The notes under the pieces are model-generated. The model made no database searches, had not been told where the DNA came from, and saw only the letters and a program-made list of their open reading frames with translations. Below are positions 1-9,320 of a stretch of DNA of 38,696 bases, one piece after another. Source of the stretch: Scytonema sp. RU_4_4 (GTDB taxonomy: Bacteria > Cyanobacteriota > Cyanobacteriia > Cyanobacteriales > Nostocaceae); NCBI GenBank assembly GCA_012031965.1, contig JAAUSC010000047.1:1-38696 (forward strand), read 5' to 3'. A program made the position numbers and the translations under genes. Each line of letters begins with the position of its first letter. The first letter of the stretch is position 1.

Positions 1-2
1 GC

Positions 3-557
3 CAAATTCCACCGACTACACCCACCCCAACCCCAACTCCAACTCCAACTCCAACTCCAACTGGCACTTCGCTCAAACTGCAAGTCACTGACGCTTGGGA
101 TCAGAAGAACCAAAAGACACTGGCTTCTGATCAGAAGGTCTACCTAGTACGGAATAGTGATAACGACAGGCTAGATCTGGAATCCGGCAAATTCTTGTCC
201 TTCCAGTTCCCGCAGAATGTTCCAGCAGATGCTAGCATCCAGTCAGTAAAGGTTTACGTGGAACACTATGAAGAAGAGGGGATATCGCCGAACTCGGTCC
301 AGTTTGAGGTCGGAGGCGGAGCGTTGAAAACCCCCACGACGCTGGCGAAACAATCGATGTCAGTACTGTCCGGAGAGTCGAGCGAGCGCACAGTGGAGTG
401 GGACATGACCTCGACAATCAACACCCCAGCACTAGTCAATGACCTTAAGGTCGTCGTGCGTAACACTGGTACAAACGGCAAGAAAATCAAAATTGATCGG
501 GTCTACGTAGTGGTAACCTACAGCGGTGGTACGTCAAGCTCAACGCTCTCACCCTGA
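3..557 (+). CDS. C-terminal part of a Pro/Thr-linker, probably surface or secreted protein (5' end outside window)
   Basis: The reading frame is open from the first bases of the window to a TGA at 555-557, giving 184 residues without an N-terminus. It starts with a low-complexity Thr-Pro linker (about residues 4-19, DNA 12-62, made of CCAACT/CCAACC hexamers). A region of about 150 residues follows with alternating hydrophobic strands and few helices, which I read as a beta-sandwich, ending in VYVVVTYSGG and a short Ser-rich tail. Pro/Thr linkers commonly join modules of extracellular proteins, so an exported location is inferred; the signal peptide would lie upstream. A TTG at 195 could be called as a start, but the linker and domain continue upstream in frame, so it is not the true one. 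I do not recognise the family. The codons look more GC-rich than those of the neighbouring genes, a weak hint of different ancestry. Confidence 0.7.
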   Translation, partial: QIPPTTPTPTPTPTPTPTPTGTSLKLQVTDAWDQKNQKTLASDQKVYLVRNSDNDRLDLESGKFLSFQFPQNVPADASIQSVKVYVEHYEEEGISPNSVQFEVGGGALKTPTTLAKQSMSVLSGESSERTVEWDMTSTINTPALVNDLKVVVRNTGTNGKKIKIDRVYVVVTYSGGTSSSTLSP

Positions 558-600
558 TCAACCCCAACTCCGTCCCCTGCACCTGATAGTGATGACTCTT

Positions 601-654
601 AATATCCAACCTTGTTTCCCGCCCAGTGAGCAGGAAACAAGGTTGGATATTTTT
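601..654 (+). terminator. Rho-independent terminator after the Pro/Thr-linker gene
   Basis: A perfect 19-bp inverted repeat (601-619 with 633-651) with a 13-nt loop is followed directly by a T run on the plus strand (650-654). It lies 44 bp after the stop codon at 557 and separates that gene from the phosphoketolase transcription unit. Confidence 0.85.
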
Positions 655-687
655 CGCACTGGAGAAACCCGATTGTAAAGTTTTAGC

Positions 688-701
688 CACACAATAGTGT
701 G
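688..701. promoter_or_regulatory. Short palindrome upstream of phosphoketolase (possible operator)
   Basis: CACAC-AATA-GTGTG forms a perfect 5-bp dyad about 85 bp before the phosphoketolase ATG and after the upstream terminator, so it lies in the likely promoter region. No regulator can be assigned. It could equally be a chance palindrome. Confidence 0.2.
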
Positions 702-786
702 TCATAGGTAGGATGATCATAATGCCGGAAATCACTAAACTTTCATAGTGAAAATTCGTGGAAATTATTTTGTCAAGGAGTTTGAT

Positions 787-3168
787 ATGACTCTAGCAAG
801 TCCTCCACAAACGAAGCCTTTAACAGGTGAAGAACTGAGAAAAATGAACGCCTACTGGCGTGCAGCCAATTATCTTTCCGTTGGACAAATATATTTACTC
901 GACAACCCACTACTCAAAGAACCGCTGAAACTAGAACATATCAAACCCAGACTTTTAGGTCACTGGGGAACAACTCCAGGTCTTAACTTTATCTACGTTC
1001 ATCTCAATCGGATTATCAAAAAGTATGACCAGAATATGATCTACATTGCTGGTCCTGGTCATGGTGGTCCTGGAATAGTTGCAAACGCTTACTTAGAAGG
1101 GACTTACAGCGAATACTACCCTAACATCTCCCAAGATGCTGAGGGAATGAAGAAACTCTTCGTACAATTCTCATTCCCTGGCGGTGTTGGTAGCCATTGC
1201 ACCCCTGAACTTCCCGGTTCTATCCACGAAGGTGGTGAACTTGGTTACTCCTTGGTTCATGCATACGGCGCTGCATTTGACAACCCTGACCTCATTGTTG
1301 CTTGTGTTGTTGGTGATGGCGAAGCAGAAACTGGACCCCTAGCCACGAGTTGGCACTCGAACAAGTTCCTCAACCCTGTGTATGATGGTGCTGTCCTCCC
1401 CATCCTTCATCTCAACGGCTACAAAATTGCTAACCCGACAGTGCTGGCGCGGTTAAGCCATCAAGAGCTAGAAAGTTTATTTGTCGGCTACGGCTACAAG
1501 CCTTACTTTGTAGAAGGGTCTGACCCAGAAACAATGCACCAGCTGATGGCGGCGACTTTGGATACCATAATTCACGAAATTAAAGAAATTCAGGAAGACG
1601 CCCGTAACAATGGCTTTACCAAGCGTCCGCAATGGCCGATGATGATCCTCAGAAGCCCTAAAGGTTGGACAGGACCCAAGGAAGTTGATGGCGAGAAAGT
1701 AGAAGATTTTTGGCGATCGCACCAAGTTCCTTTTGGCGAGTTAGCAAGCAAGCCAGAACACATCAAACTTTTAGAAGAATGGATGAAGAGTTACAAAAGC
1801 GAAGAACTCTTCGATGAAAATGGCAAGTTTATTCCAGAACTAGCAGAACTGGCTCCCAAAGGAAAGCGACGCATGGGTGACAATCCTCATGTCAACGGCG
1901 GTCTTTTGCTGCGCGACTTGAAAATGCCTGATTTTCGGAATTATGGCGTTGAGGTTTCTGAACCAGGTAGAGTTATTTCCGAAGCCACTAAGGTGATGGC
2001 AAAATTTCTGCGGGATGTGATGAAATTTAACTTAGAGTCCCGCAACTTCCGCATTTTCGGTCCGGACGAAACCAAATCAAATCGCTTGGATGCTGTGTTT
2101 GAGGTGACAGACCGAACTTGGGAAGCCGAGAGATTTCCTTATGACGCCAACTTGTCTCCCGAAGGTCGAGTGATGGAAATTCTTAGTGAAACAACTTGCC
2201 AAGGTTGGTTAGAAGGATACCTCCTCACTGGTCGCCACGGTTTCTTCTCCTGCTACGAGGCGTTTATCCACATTGTAGACTCAATGTTCAACCAACACGC
2301 CAAGTGGATCGACAGTTGTCTTGACATTCCTTGGCGCAGATCCATTGCTTCGCTCAACTACTTGCTGACATCTCACGTTTGGCGACAAGACCACAATGGT
2401 TTTTCTCATCAAGATCCCGGTTTCATTGACCTTGTAGTCAACAAGAAAGCAAAAGTTATTCGGGTGTATTTACCCCCCGATGCAAATTGTTTGCTGTCGG
2501 TCACTGACCACTGTCTGCGAAGCCGCAACTATGTCAACGTCATTATCGCTGGGAAACAACCTGCTTTGCAATACCTGAATATGGATGCAGCAATAAAGCA
2601 CTGCACCAAAGGTATCAGTATTTGGGAATGTGCAAGTAATGACCAAGGTAGTGAGCCAGATGTGGTGATGGCGTGTGCAGGAGATATTCCTACAATGGAA
2701 ACCTTAGCAGCAGTGGACATCCTGCGCCAAAACTTCCCAGATCTGAAGGTGCGGGTGGTGAACGTCGTAGACTTGATGAAACTTCAACCTGAAACAGAAC
2801 ATCCTCACGGACTCAGCGAGAAAGACTTTGATAGTATTTTCACCACTGACAAGCCGATTATCTTTGCCTTCCACGGTTATCCTTGGCTGATTCACCGTTT
2901 GAGCTACCGCCGCACGAATCATGCAAATCTCCATGTGCGGGGTTACAAGGAAGAGGGAACGACTACCACGCCTTTTGATATGGTTGTCATTAACGATTTG
3001 GATCGCTTCCACCTGGCGATGGACGTGATCAACCGCGTACCAAAACTGGGCTATAAAGCAGCTTATGTCAAGCAGATGTTGCAAGACAAACTGATCGAAC
3101 ACAAGCACTACATTAACAAGCATGGTGAGGATATGCCAGAAATTCAGAATTGGCAGTGGCCCTACTAA
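787..3168 (+). CDS. xfp: Xylulose-5-phosphate/fructose-6-phosphate phosphoketolase
   Basis: A thiamine-diphosphate enzyme that splits xylulose-5-P (or fructose-6-P) with phosphate to acetyl-phosphate and glyceraldehyde-3-P (or erythrose-4-P); cytosolic. The protein is 793 residues, the normal family length. Visible family features are [14 protein letters not shown] with His59, GPGHGGP at 89-95, [10 protein letters not shown] with His137 and the ThDP/Mg signature GDGEAETGP at 176-184; these histidines match the conserved active-site histidines of the family. The frame is open from a GTG at 748, but the ATG at 787 has AAGGAG at 775-780 with a 6-nt spacer and gives the usual N-terminus, so I use it. 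No acetate kinase or phosphotransacetylase gene lies beside it, so acetyl-phosphate use must depend on genes elsewhere. In cyanobacteria this enzyme serves dark or mixotrophic sugar breakdown and a carbon-saving route to acetyl-CoA. Confidence 0.95.
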   Translation: MTLASPPQTKPLTGEELRKMNAYWRAANYLSVGQIYLLDNPLLKEPLKLEHIKPRLLGHWGTTPGLNFIYVHLNRIIKKYDQNMIYIAGPGHGGPGIVANAYLEGTYSEYYPNISQDAEGMKKLFVQFSFPGGVGSHCTPELPGSIHEGGELGYSLVHAYGAAFDNPDLIVACVVGDGEAETGPLATSWHSNKFLNPVYDGAVLPILHLNGYKIANPTVLARLSHQELESLFVGYGYKPYFVEGSDPETMHQLMAATLDTIIHEIKEIQEDARNNGFTKRPQWPMMILRSPKGWTGPKEVDGEKVEDFWRSHQVPFGELASKPEHIKLLEEWMKSYKSEELFDENGKFIPELAELAPKGKRRMGDNPHVNGGLLLRDLKMPDFRNYGVEVSEPGRVISEATKVMAKFLRDVMKFNLESRNFRIFGPDETKSNRLDAVFEVTDRTWEAERFPYDANLSPEGRVMEILSETTCQGWLEGYLLTGRHGFFSCYEAFIHIVDSMFNQHAKWIDSCLDIPWRRSIASLNYLLTSHVWRQDHNGFSHQDPGFIDLVVNKKAKVIRVYLPPDANCLLSVTDHCLRSRNYVNVIIAGKQPALQYLNMDAAIKHCTKGISIWECASNDQGSEPDVVMACAGDIPTMETLAAVDILRQNFPDLKVRVVNVVDLMKLQPETEHPHGLSEKDFDSIFTTDKPIIFAFHGYPWLIHRLSYRRTNHANLHVRGYKEEGTTTTPFDMVVINDLDRFHLAMDVINRVPKLGYKAAYVKQMLQDKLIEHKHYINKHGEDMPEIQNWQWPY

Positions 3169-3362
3169 TACCATTTTGGATTTTAGATTTTAGATAATGG
3201 AATTGTCAAAGAGTTATTGACTAAGCTTTTTGGCAATCCATCTGTCGCAATCATTTTTCACGCTTGGTATAAGCAATTAAAAATTTCAGGGAGCATTTGT
3301 TAGCAATGGGTAACCAAAGTTGACTTAAAACGTTCAGCTTGAAAGGGAATTTTGAGATATTC

Positions 3363-3419
3363 ATCGACACCACTCGCCAAATCGCCGAAATCCTATATTT
3401 TTGATTGAGTGGTGTCGAT
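3363..3419. repeat. 13-bp inverted repeat in the phosphoketolase-globin gap
   Basis: The arms 3363-3375 (ATCGACACCACTC) and 3407-3419 match perfectly and enclose 31 nt. The gap lies between two convergent genes, so it could be a 3'-end hairpin for either. Neither strand shows a following T tract, which argues against an ordinary intrinsic terminator. The rest of 3169-3456 shows nothing I can assign. Confidence 0.45.
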
Positions 3420-3456
3420 TGCTTGTAAGCATTGTGAGCACCAAAATTCAGAATGT

Positions 3457-3909
3457 TTATCGGACAAGAACGCTCATTTGTTCTTCATAAATATCATATT
3501 CTCTTGCAATAAATATATCAGACAATGCTTGATAAGCTTCTGTCCAAGCTACCATCACTTCGTCGGTGACGACTTCAGCCAACACATCCTTCATTGCTTG
3601 CAGTAGGCTTGAGCCGACAATCGAATATTCTTCTGGTAAGACATCGGTCTGCACATGGCGATAGGCAATCCTTTCAACCATCGGCTTTAAAGCAGGTAAA
3701 TCGTCAATTTTGCTGGCATAACTATAAATTGCTGAAGCTAATCTTGCAGGCTGAGAACCATCCGCTTGAGCCGACATATCAAATTTTTCTTTTACCTCTG
3801 GATGATTATAAAACATAATTTCATACATCCTTTTGGTAATTTGTGGACCATACTTTTTCAAGATGGGTGCTGTAGATTTGACTACCTCTATTGTTTTTTG
3901 GTTAAGCAT
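3457..3909 (-). CDS. Single-domain bacterial haemoglobin (Vitreoscilla-haemoglobin type)
   Basis: A 150-residue globin corresponding to the haem domain of flavohaemoglobins, without the FAD/NAD reductase part. By eye the key positions fall at the same numbers as in Vitreoscilla haemoglobin: Tyr29 (B10), Phe43 (CD1), Gln53-Pro54 (E7-E8) and proximal His85 (F8) in IAYRHVQTDVLPEEY. The C-terminal pattern of the family (TDEVMVAWTEAY) is also present. Such proteins bind O2 or NO and are linked to microaerobic respiration or NO detoxification, with an external reductase; which role applies here is not known. The start has AAGGAG 6 nt before the ATG. The gene is convergent with phosphoketolase, not in one operon with it. 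It is distinct from the truncated haemoglobins (GlbN) better known in cyanobacteria. Confidence 0.88.
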   Translation of the reverse strand: MLNQKTIEVVKSTAPILKKYGPQITKRMYEIMFYNHPEVKEKFDMSAQADGSQPARLASAIYSYASKIDDLPALKPMVERIAYRHVQTDVLPEEYSIVGSSLLQAMKDVLAEVVTDEVMVAWTEAYQALSDIFIAREYDIYEEQMSVLVR

Positions 3910-4148
3910 ATTTCACTCCTTTAAATTCATTGAATTCTTTTGATTTACCCTGATCTTAGAGAGCATTTCTAATTGCTTCTATGAGGTAGCTCATACTATC
4001 GGAGGAAAAATATTAGATACTCATACTTGAAATTCATCGCATACAGTTCCAGTTCTGGGGGAAACTTGAGCGATAAGCCAGACGCTTGACGCTCCGCGTA
4101 TCGCAAGGTAGCAACAGACGCATAAAGGCGTATCGTGACTTCTTTCTC

Positions 4149-4276
4149 CTAGAGCGCCGGTACATTAGTCAAGCAGGAGCGATGAAAAACCCGGTTTCTG
4201 TCGTCGAAAAGACTGATTTTTCGTTGAACCACCTTAAAGAAACCGGGTTTTTGGGATGACTGTACCGATGCTCTAG
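4149..4276. repeat. 128-bp nested palindromic repeat in the glgC upstream region
   Basis: The outer arms begin and end with CTAGAGC/GCTCTAG (4149-4155, 4270-4276) and stay complementary, with a few mismatches, for about 22 bp each. Inside, a perfect 15-bp pair (4185-4199 and 4238-4252) contains AAACCCGGTTT. The same core occurs at 29652-29666 and 36697-36711, so this is a dispersed repeat. The whole 3910-4520 gap has no supported gene. At about 4070-4135 it also holds GC-rich direct and inverted fragments (GCGTATCG and relatives) typical of cyanobacterial intergenic repeats. The promoter of glgC should lie downstream of the element. Confidence 0.6.
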
Positions 4277-4520
4277 AACCAGGGATACTCAGCGCTTGGT
4301 CCCAAAGGTAGTCGTGCTTATTACATCCTCCGGACCTAGGTAATAGGTTTTGAACTATTTTGTGTTTTTACAAAAAAGTCAAGTGACTGGAACAACAAAA
4401 TATTGGTCATTTGAAAATCCGTCATAAGCAATAACATAATCTACCCTCCCCCCCTTTATTCGCGGTCTCAGCTAGCCCTAAACTGTAGGTGAGAGTTGAA
4501 AGGCAGTCGGGAGAAATCTT

Positions 4521-5810
4521 GTGAAAAGAGTTTTGGCAATAATCCTTGGAGGGGGTGCAGGTACCCGCCTTTATCCACTCACTAAGTTACGTGCTAAACC
4601 AGCCGTACCAGTGGCTGGAAAATATCGTTTAATCGATATTCCAGTCAGTAACTGTATAAATTCAGAAATATTCAAAATCTACGTTCTGACTCAATTCAAC
4701 TCAGCTTCTCTGAATCGCCACATTGCCCGTACTTATAGCTTTGCTGGCTTCACAGATGGTTTTGTAGAAGTTCTCGCTGCACAGCAAACCCTAGAAAACC
4801 TCAACTGGTTCCAAGGTACAGCTGATGCGGTTCGCCAGTACTTGTGGCTGATAGAAGAGTGGGATGTAGATGAATATCTTATCCTTTCCGGTGACCACCT
4901 GTACCGCATGGACTACCGTCAGTTCGTACAGCGTCACAGGGAAACTGGAGCTGATATTACTCTCTCTGTGCTACCAATTGATGAGCGTCGCGCCTCTGAC
5001 TTTGGCTTAGTGAAAATTGATGAGTCCGGTAGGATAATCAATTTCAGCGAAAAGCCCAAAGGTGATGCTTTAAAGGTGATGCACGTCGATACAACTGTAC
5101 TGGGATTAACTCCAGAACAGGCTCAAGAACAGCCTTATATCGCCTCAATGGGGATTTATGTCTTTAAAAAAGAAGTTTTAACTAAGCTGTTGAAAGAAGC
5201 TTCAGAACGAACAGATTTTGGAAAAGAAATTATTCCTGACGCCTCAAAAGATTACAACGTTCAAGCCTACTTATACGATGGATACTGGGAAGATATCGGA
5301 ACAATCGAAGCATTTTATCATGCAAACTTAGCACTGACCAAGCAACCTCAGCCGCCTTTTAGCTTCTACGATGAACAAGCGCCAATTTATACTCGCGCTC
5401 GTTACTTACCTCCCAGTAAATTGTTAGATTGCCAAATCACAGAATCAATGATTGGAGAAGGTTGCATTCTAAAAAATTGCCGCATTGAACACTCAGTGTT
5501 GGGAGTGCGATCGCGCATTGAAGCTGGCTCTCTCATTCAAGATTCCTTGATCATGGGAGCAGATTTCTATCAACCCTTCGCTGAACGCCAGTCTGACTGC
5601 GAAACTGGGGAAATTCCCTTAGGTATTGGTGCTAACACGACAATTCGTCGTGCCATCATTGACAAAAATGCCCGTATAGGTTGTGACGTGCAAATTGTCA
5701 ATAAAGACAATGTCCAAGAAGCTGAGCGCGAAAATCAAGGCTTCTATATCAAAAATGGTATCGTTGTCGTGCTCAAAAATGCCGTCATTCCTGATGGAAC
5801 GATTATTTAG
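4521..5810 (+). CDS. glgC: Glucose-1-phosphate adenylyltransferase (ADP-glucose pyrophosphorylase)
   Basis: Makes ADP-glucose from glucose-1-P and ATP, the committed step of glycogen synthesis. The 429-residue length and the sequence closely fit the cyanobacterial enzymes. The nucleotidyltransferase signature [12 protein letters not shown] is at residues 10-21, followed by the region around [27 protein letters not shown] and [12 protein letters not shown] lie in mid-protein, and a left-handed beta-helix domain fills the C-terminal third, with [16 protein letters not shown]-type hexads. The start is a GTG preceded by GGGAG at 7-nt spacing, and it gives the expected N-terminus. Family members are allosterically controlled by 3-phosphoglycerate and phosphate, and the regulatory lysine region near the C-terminus ([17 protein letters not shown]) is present. 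Together with the debranching enzyme at 10295 it links this window to glycogen turnover. Confidence 0.97.
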   Translation: MKRVLAIILGGGAGTRLYPLTKLRAKPAVPVAGKYRLIDIPVSNCINSEIFKIYVLTQFNSASLNRHIARTYSFAGFTDGFVEVLAAQQTLENLNWFQGTADAVRQYLWLIEEWDVDEYLILSGDHLYRMDYRQFVQRHRETGADITLSVLPIDERRASDFGLVKIDESGRIINFSEKPKGDALKVMHVDTTVLGLTPEQAQEQPYIASMGIYVFKKEVLTKLLKEASERTDFGKEIIPDASKDYNVQAYLYDGYWEDIGTIEAFYHANLALTKQPQPPFSFYDEQAPIYTRARYLPPSKLLDCQITESMIGEGCILKNCRIEHSVLGVRSRIEAGSLIQDSLIMGADFYQPFAERQSDCETGEIPLGIGANTTIRRAIIDKNARIGCDVQIVNKDNVQEAERENQGFYIKNGIVVVLKNAVIPDGTII

Positions 5811-5838
5811 TCATGAGTCATTAGTCATGAGTTAGTAG
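5811..5838. repeat. Heptanucleotide tandem repeat (STRR type)
   Basis: Directly after the glgC stop codon are three imperfect heptamers (TCATGAG, TCATTAG, TCATGAG) and a partial fourth. Such short tandem repeats are characteristic of heterocystous cyanobacteria. The low-complexity sequence continues into the first codons of the next gene, which makes its start uncertain. Confidence 0.6.
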
Positions 5839-5864
5839 AATAACCAACAACTAACGATTAACTA

Positions 5865-6401
5865 ATGACAACAGACAATAGACAAATGACTCAGTTAATT
5901 ATGTTAATTGGTCTTCCTGGTAGCGGTAAGTCTACTTTGGCAAAGCAATTGCTCGCAGAATGCTCTTGGGGGGAACTCGTTTCTACCGATGCCATCCGAG
6001 GGCAGCTGTTTGGCAATGAAGCCCTTCAGGGACCTTGGTTACTGATTTGGCGGGAAATTCAGCGGCAATTTCAGCAAGCGGTAACCGCAGGTAGTACAAC
6101 AACAATCTACGATGCTACCAATGCCCAGCGACGTCATCGCCGTGAACTGATCGCCATAGCCCGCGAACTAGGCTTCACCCACATGACCGGAGTGTGGGTG
6201 AAAACCCCAGTATGGCTGTGTTTAGCACGCAACAAAAAACGGGAACGTAAAGTGAGCGAAGATGTCATATTTCGTATGTATCGTCAACTTCGCGATACAT
6301 CTCCAAGTCTAGAGGAAGGGTTTGATAATTTGATTTGCTATTGTCCGGAAACTCAGGAGTACGGGAATTGCACTCGTGTTGTGAGCAAGAACCCCACTTG
6401 A
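5865..6401 (+). CDS. Small AAA/P-loop kinase (polynucleotide-kinase-like)
   Basis: A 178-residue P-loop protein. Walker A is GLPGSGKST at residues 16-24, followed by STDAIRGQLFG, a YDATNAQRRHRREL segment (the second acidic/basic motif of the zeta-toxin/PNK-like kinases) and a basic stretch with NKKRERKVSE that may be the lid. This pattern fits the family of small ATP-dependent kinases often annotated as 'AAA family ATPase' or 'ATP-binding protein'; the substrate is unknown. The ATG at 5865 lies in repeat-like sequence with no clear ribosome site. The ATG at 5886, just before MTQLIMLIG, is an equally good start and would give 171 residues. It lies 54 nt after glgC and could be co-transcribed with it, but I see no functional link. 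Confidence 0.8.
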   Translation: MTTDNRQMTQLIMLIGLPGSGKSTLAKQLLAECSWGELVSTDAIRGQLFGNEALQGPWLLIWREIQRQFQQAVTAGSTTTIYDATNAQRRHRRELIAIARELGFTHMTGVWVKTPVWLCLARNKKRERKVSEDVIFRMYRQLRDTSPSLEEGFDNLICYCPETQEYGNCTRVVSKNPT

Positions 6402-6522
6402 GTTTATTTAATATTTGTTAATTTATGATCAGAAGTATATGTACCGGAATTATGTCTGGAGCACTATCTTGACTTTAATTTTAGATAAAAATTTAACAGA
6501 AATTTTTAAAGGAGGTTGGTAG

Positions 6523-7515
6523 ATGGCTGCAACTGACTTCAAGGATTATTACGCAACATTGGGCGTTAGTAAGACTGCTAGTCAAGAAGAAATTAAACAA
6601 GCCTTTCGCAAATTAGCTCGGAAATATCACCCCGACGTCAACCCAAACAACAAACAAGCTGAAGCACGCTTCAAAGAAGTCAACGAAGCATACGAAGTTT
6701 TGTCAGATTCAGACAAACGCAAAAAGTATGACCAATTTGGTCAATACTGGAAACAAGCGGCTGACGGCTTTCCGTCTGGAGCTGGTGTTGATATGGGTGG
6801 TTTTGACTTCAGCCAGTATGGTAGTTTTGATGAATTTATTAACGAGTTATTAGGGCGCTTTGGGACTAGCAGTACACGCGGTGGGCGACAAACTTATTAC
6901 CGCACTTCCACAGGGGGACCTGGTGGTTTTGGCGGCTTTAATGATTTTAATTTTCAAGATGTAGGTACTGCTGGCGCTACCCAAGATAGCGAAGCTGCGA
7001 TCGCCCTAACTTTTTCCGAAGCATTTCATGGTGTACAAAAGCACCTAAATCTAGGCAACGAAGTTATTGATGTTCGCATACCCGCCGGTGCTAAATCTGG
7101 TAGTCGTCTGCGCGTACGCGGTAAAGGACCAGTGAGTCCTTTCACCCAACAACGTGGCGATTTGTATCTAAAAGTTGAACTTCAACCCCACTCTTTGTTC
7201 CAGTTTGACGGAGATAACTTGGTGTGCGAAATACCAATTACACCAGACGAAGCCGTTTTAGGAGCCTCAGTTGAGGTACCTACACCAGATGGTTCGGTTA
7301 CGGTGAAGCTTCCTGCTGGAGTGCGTTCTGGTCAATCTCTGCGCCTGCGTGGTAAAGGCTGGCCCCAACCTCGGGGTGGACGTGGTGACCAGTTAGTGAA
7401 AGTTGCTATTGTTCCACCAAAAGATATAAGCCAGCAGGAACGCGAATACTATGAAAAAATCCGCTCTATTCGTACTTCCAATCCCCGCGCCCATTTGCAG
7501 CATATTAGGCTCTAA
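6523..7515 (+). CDS. DnaJ/CbpA-type co-chaperone without zinc finger
   Basis: A 330-residue Hsp40. The J domain occupies about residues 8-73, with HPD at 36-38 and the usual KYDQFGQ end. A Gly/Phe-rich linker (about 75-150) follows, then two C-terminal substrate-binding beta domains, the first around [13 protein letters not shown] and the second around [23 protein letters not shown]. The four CxxCxGxG zinc motifs of classical DnaJ are absent, so it is a type II (CbpA-like) co-chaperone that would stimulate DnaK. Cyanobacteria have several dnaJ genes, so I give no symbol. A strong ribosome site (AAAGGAGG) precedes the ATG. The gene appears to be transcribed alone. Confidence 0.93.
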   Translation: MAATDFKDYYATLGVSKTASQEEIKQAFRKLARKYHPDVNPNNKQAEARFKEVNEAYEVLSDSDKRKKYDQFGQYWKQAADGFPSGAGVDMGGFDFSQYGSFDEFINELLGRFGTSSTRGGRQTYYRTSTGGPGGFGGFNDFNFQDVGTAGATQDSEAAIALTFSEAFHGVQKHLNLGNEVIDVRIPAGAKSGSRLRVRGKGPVSPFTQQRGDLYLKVELQPHSLFQFDGDNLVCEIPITPDEAVLGASVEVPTPDGSVTVKLPAGVRSGQSLRLRGKGWPQPRGGRGDQLVKVAIVPPKDISQQEREYYEKIRSIRTSNPRAHLQHIRL

Positions 7516-7600
7516 AGATTTGGGATTAGAGATTGTTGGTAGTTGAGTTGTCAGGTGTCAAAAAATAATTAACTACTGGCGACTAACTACCTAACTGTAA

Positions 7601-7824
7601 CGTGAGTTCGATGAACTAGAAGCTCTGAAAGACCTAGCTAGAAAAGGTTTTGGGAAATCGTAACTTCTAAAAGTTTATGAGCTTATTGAAAATAAAGTCA
7701 GCAACTCAAGAATTCTATTAACTATTGACTTTATTCTCAAGATTGATTGACATTTGCTTTGATGCTTAATTTCATAAGCCCTGCTATGTAAGGCTTTCAG
7801 CTTCTAAATCCTGTCGAACTCACG
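7601..7824. mobile_element. MITE-like insertion with terminal inverted repeats and 9-bp target duplication
   Basis: The 224-bp element starts CGTGAGTTCGA (7601-7611) and ends with its exact complement (7814-7824). The inverted similarity continues imperfectly for about 35 bp (TAGAAGCT..GAAAG in both). The same 9 bp, TAACTGTAA, stands directly outside both ends (7592-7600 and 7825-7833), as expected for a target-site duplication. Inside is a second inverted pair, AATAAAGTCA/TGACTTTATT. There is no open frame for a transposase, so it would have moved with a transposase encoded elsewhere. I cannot name the parent IS family from sequence alone. Confidence 0.75.
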
Positions 7825-7869
7825 TAACTGTAAAAAGCGATAAAAAGTGTTTCTAGCCATGAATTATTT

Positions 7870-8541
7870 CTATACCCCAGATTCACGCTGCTTCATTAAA
7901 GCTTCCATGCGAGATTTAAAAGCATCAATTGTCTCCTGAGTTGGCTGAGTTGTTTGCCATGCAGGACGTTGCATTAAACGTTCAGCCCAAGCACTCAATT
8001 TTGGGTAATCAATAAGAGGAAAACCCAGCATAGGAAACCAGGGTACTGCAGTTCCGGCGACGATATCCGCTAGAGTGAATTGCTCATCACCAAAATATGA
8101 GCCATTTCCCAATAATTTTTCAAAGAATTTCAGCACCATAGCTGCTTTCTCTTTTGCTTGTTCTAGCTTTTGTGGGTTATTTCCATCAGGAAAACCCATC
8201 ATTTGACTAATCAATGGATTCATTGCAGGCAATAGTTCATTGACGGTTACTATTTCCACCATCCGCACAGTTGCCAAAGTCTTTGCATCCCTTGGGAGCA
8301 TCGCAGGGGCAGGGTATTTTGCTTCCAAGTAGTCGAGAATTGCAAGAGATTCTAATACGGTGAAGCCATCATCTTCTAAAACTGGAATGTGGTGGAATGG
8401 GTTCATCTCAAGAAACTCTGGCTGCAACTGGTCGCCATCCAGTTTGAGTTCCACTAATTCAAATTCAAGTTTTTTCTCCAGTAATGCAATCCAAACACGG
8501 CGGGAGTTTACCGAAAGAGGGTTGTGATAAAGTTTAAGCAT
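7870..8541 (-). CDS. Glutathione S-transferase family protein
   Basis: A 223-residue soluble enzyme of the GST superfamily. The N-terminal thioredoxin-like domain (about 1-78) shows MLKLYHNPLSVNSRRV with a candidate catalytic Ser, the cis-Pro motif HIPVLEDDG and the glutathione-contact residues ESLAILDYLE. An all-helical C-terminal domain follows, with FTLADIVAGTAVPWFPM. It would conjugate or reduce substrates with glutathione; the substrate cannot be told. The stop of the redoxin gene lies 19 nt before this ATG on the same strand, so the two are likely co-transcribed. The 2-Cys peroxiredoxin lies further upstream on the same strand. The glutathione biosynthesis gene gshA is about 9 kb away in this window. 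Confidence 0.9.
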   Translation of the reverse strand: MLKLYHNPLSVNSRRVWIALLEKKLEFELVELKLDGDQLQPEFLEMNPFHHIPVLEDDGFTVLESLAILDYLEAKYPAPAMLPRDAKTLATVRMVEIVTVNELLPAMNPLISQMMGFPDGNNPQKLEQAKEKAAMVLKFFEKLLGNGSYFGDEQFTLADIVAGTAVPWFPMLGFPLIDYPKLSAWAERLMQRPAWQTTQPTQETIDAFKSRMEALMKQRESGV

Positions 8542-8560
8542 GGAAAAAATCTCTCAGCTT

Positions 8561-9102
8561 TCATGAAAAATTGTATTGCTCTAATAATTTCTCCACGCTA
8601 GCGTTGTGGTCAAGGAAGGAAAATAAATGTTTGTAACGAAGTTTACCTTCTTTATCTAACACAAACTGTGCTGGTAAAGGTGCTCCCAATGCTTGTCCGA
8701 CTTTATAGGTGCGAAATACACGGCAGGTGGGGTCACTCAAGAGCGGCATTTTTAAACTCAAATCTCTCACAACAATTTGACTCTGCCGTTCATCGGTACT
8801 AGTAATCATTAAAACTTCTATGCCCCGATTTTGAAATAGCTCATAGTTTTCATTTAAGGATTTCATGTGAGGATAGCAAAAAGGGCAATAATTTTTTTCT
8901 GTGAAGATACGAGTCAAGGCAATTAACACAGGTTGCTTGCCTCTATAATCAGATAATTTGACTAAAGTACCATGAGTGATATCCGGTAGTTGAAAATCTG
9001 GTCCTATATATCCCAATTCCAATGTATTAGATGCTGGAATTGGTAAAAGTTGCGGAAGAATCGTTCATTAAATAAGCCACGAGAAGCAGTTGAAGTTACC
9101 AT
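8561..9102 (-). CDS. Peroxiredoxin-like/AhpC-TSA redoxin, frameshifted near the N-terminus
   Basis: A thioredoxin-fold redoxin with a CPFC pair (Cys46/Cys49 counted from the TTG at 9022) instead of the single peroxidatic Cys context of classical peroxiredoxins. It also has GPDFQLPDITHG at the start of the domain and APLPAQFVLDKEGKLRYKH. The domain is intact from 9022. Upstream in the -1 frame there is a natural start: an ATG at 9100-9102 with AGGA before it, encoding MVTSTASRGLFNERFFRNF. The frames join if one T is added to the TTTT run (plus-strand AAAA 9045-9048), which gives RNFLPIPASNTLELGYIG. I therefore annotate the full span with a one-base deletion. If the deletion is real, only translation from a weak internal start such as the TTG at 9022 could give product. 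It is in the same direction as the GST gene, 19 nt away. Confidence 0.78.
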
Positions 9103-9320
9103 CTTTTTATTCCTAACATGATTAAGTTCTTAAATAAGAAACCACAGATATACACGACTTTTCAGCAAATAATTAGTAATTTTTAACTCGCATTTCAGGA
9201 TGAAATAGATTACGAATTCTTCATTACGAATTTGATTTACTTGTGTTTATCTGTGGCTAAGCTTAAGTGAGTGTGTAGTAGCACGCCCGTGTACTACTGC
9301 GACTTTATTACCTTTGAAAC

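Noticed and set aside
487-735. Minus-strand frame across the first terminator
   Set aside because: It runs through a perfect terminator hairpin and has no protein-like features.
3409-3606. Plus-strand open frame overlapping the globin gene
   Set aside because: It is the antisense shadow of a clearly conserved globin.
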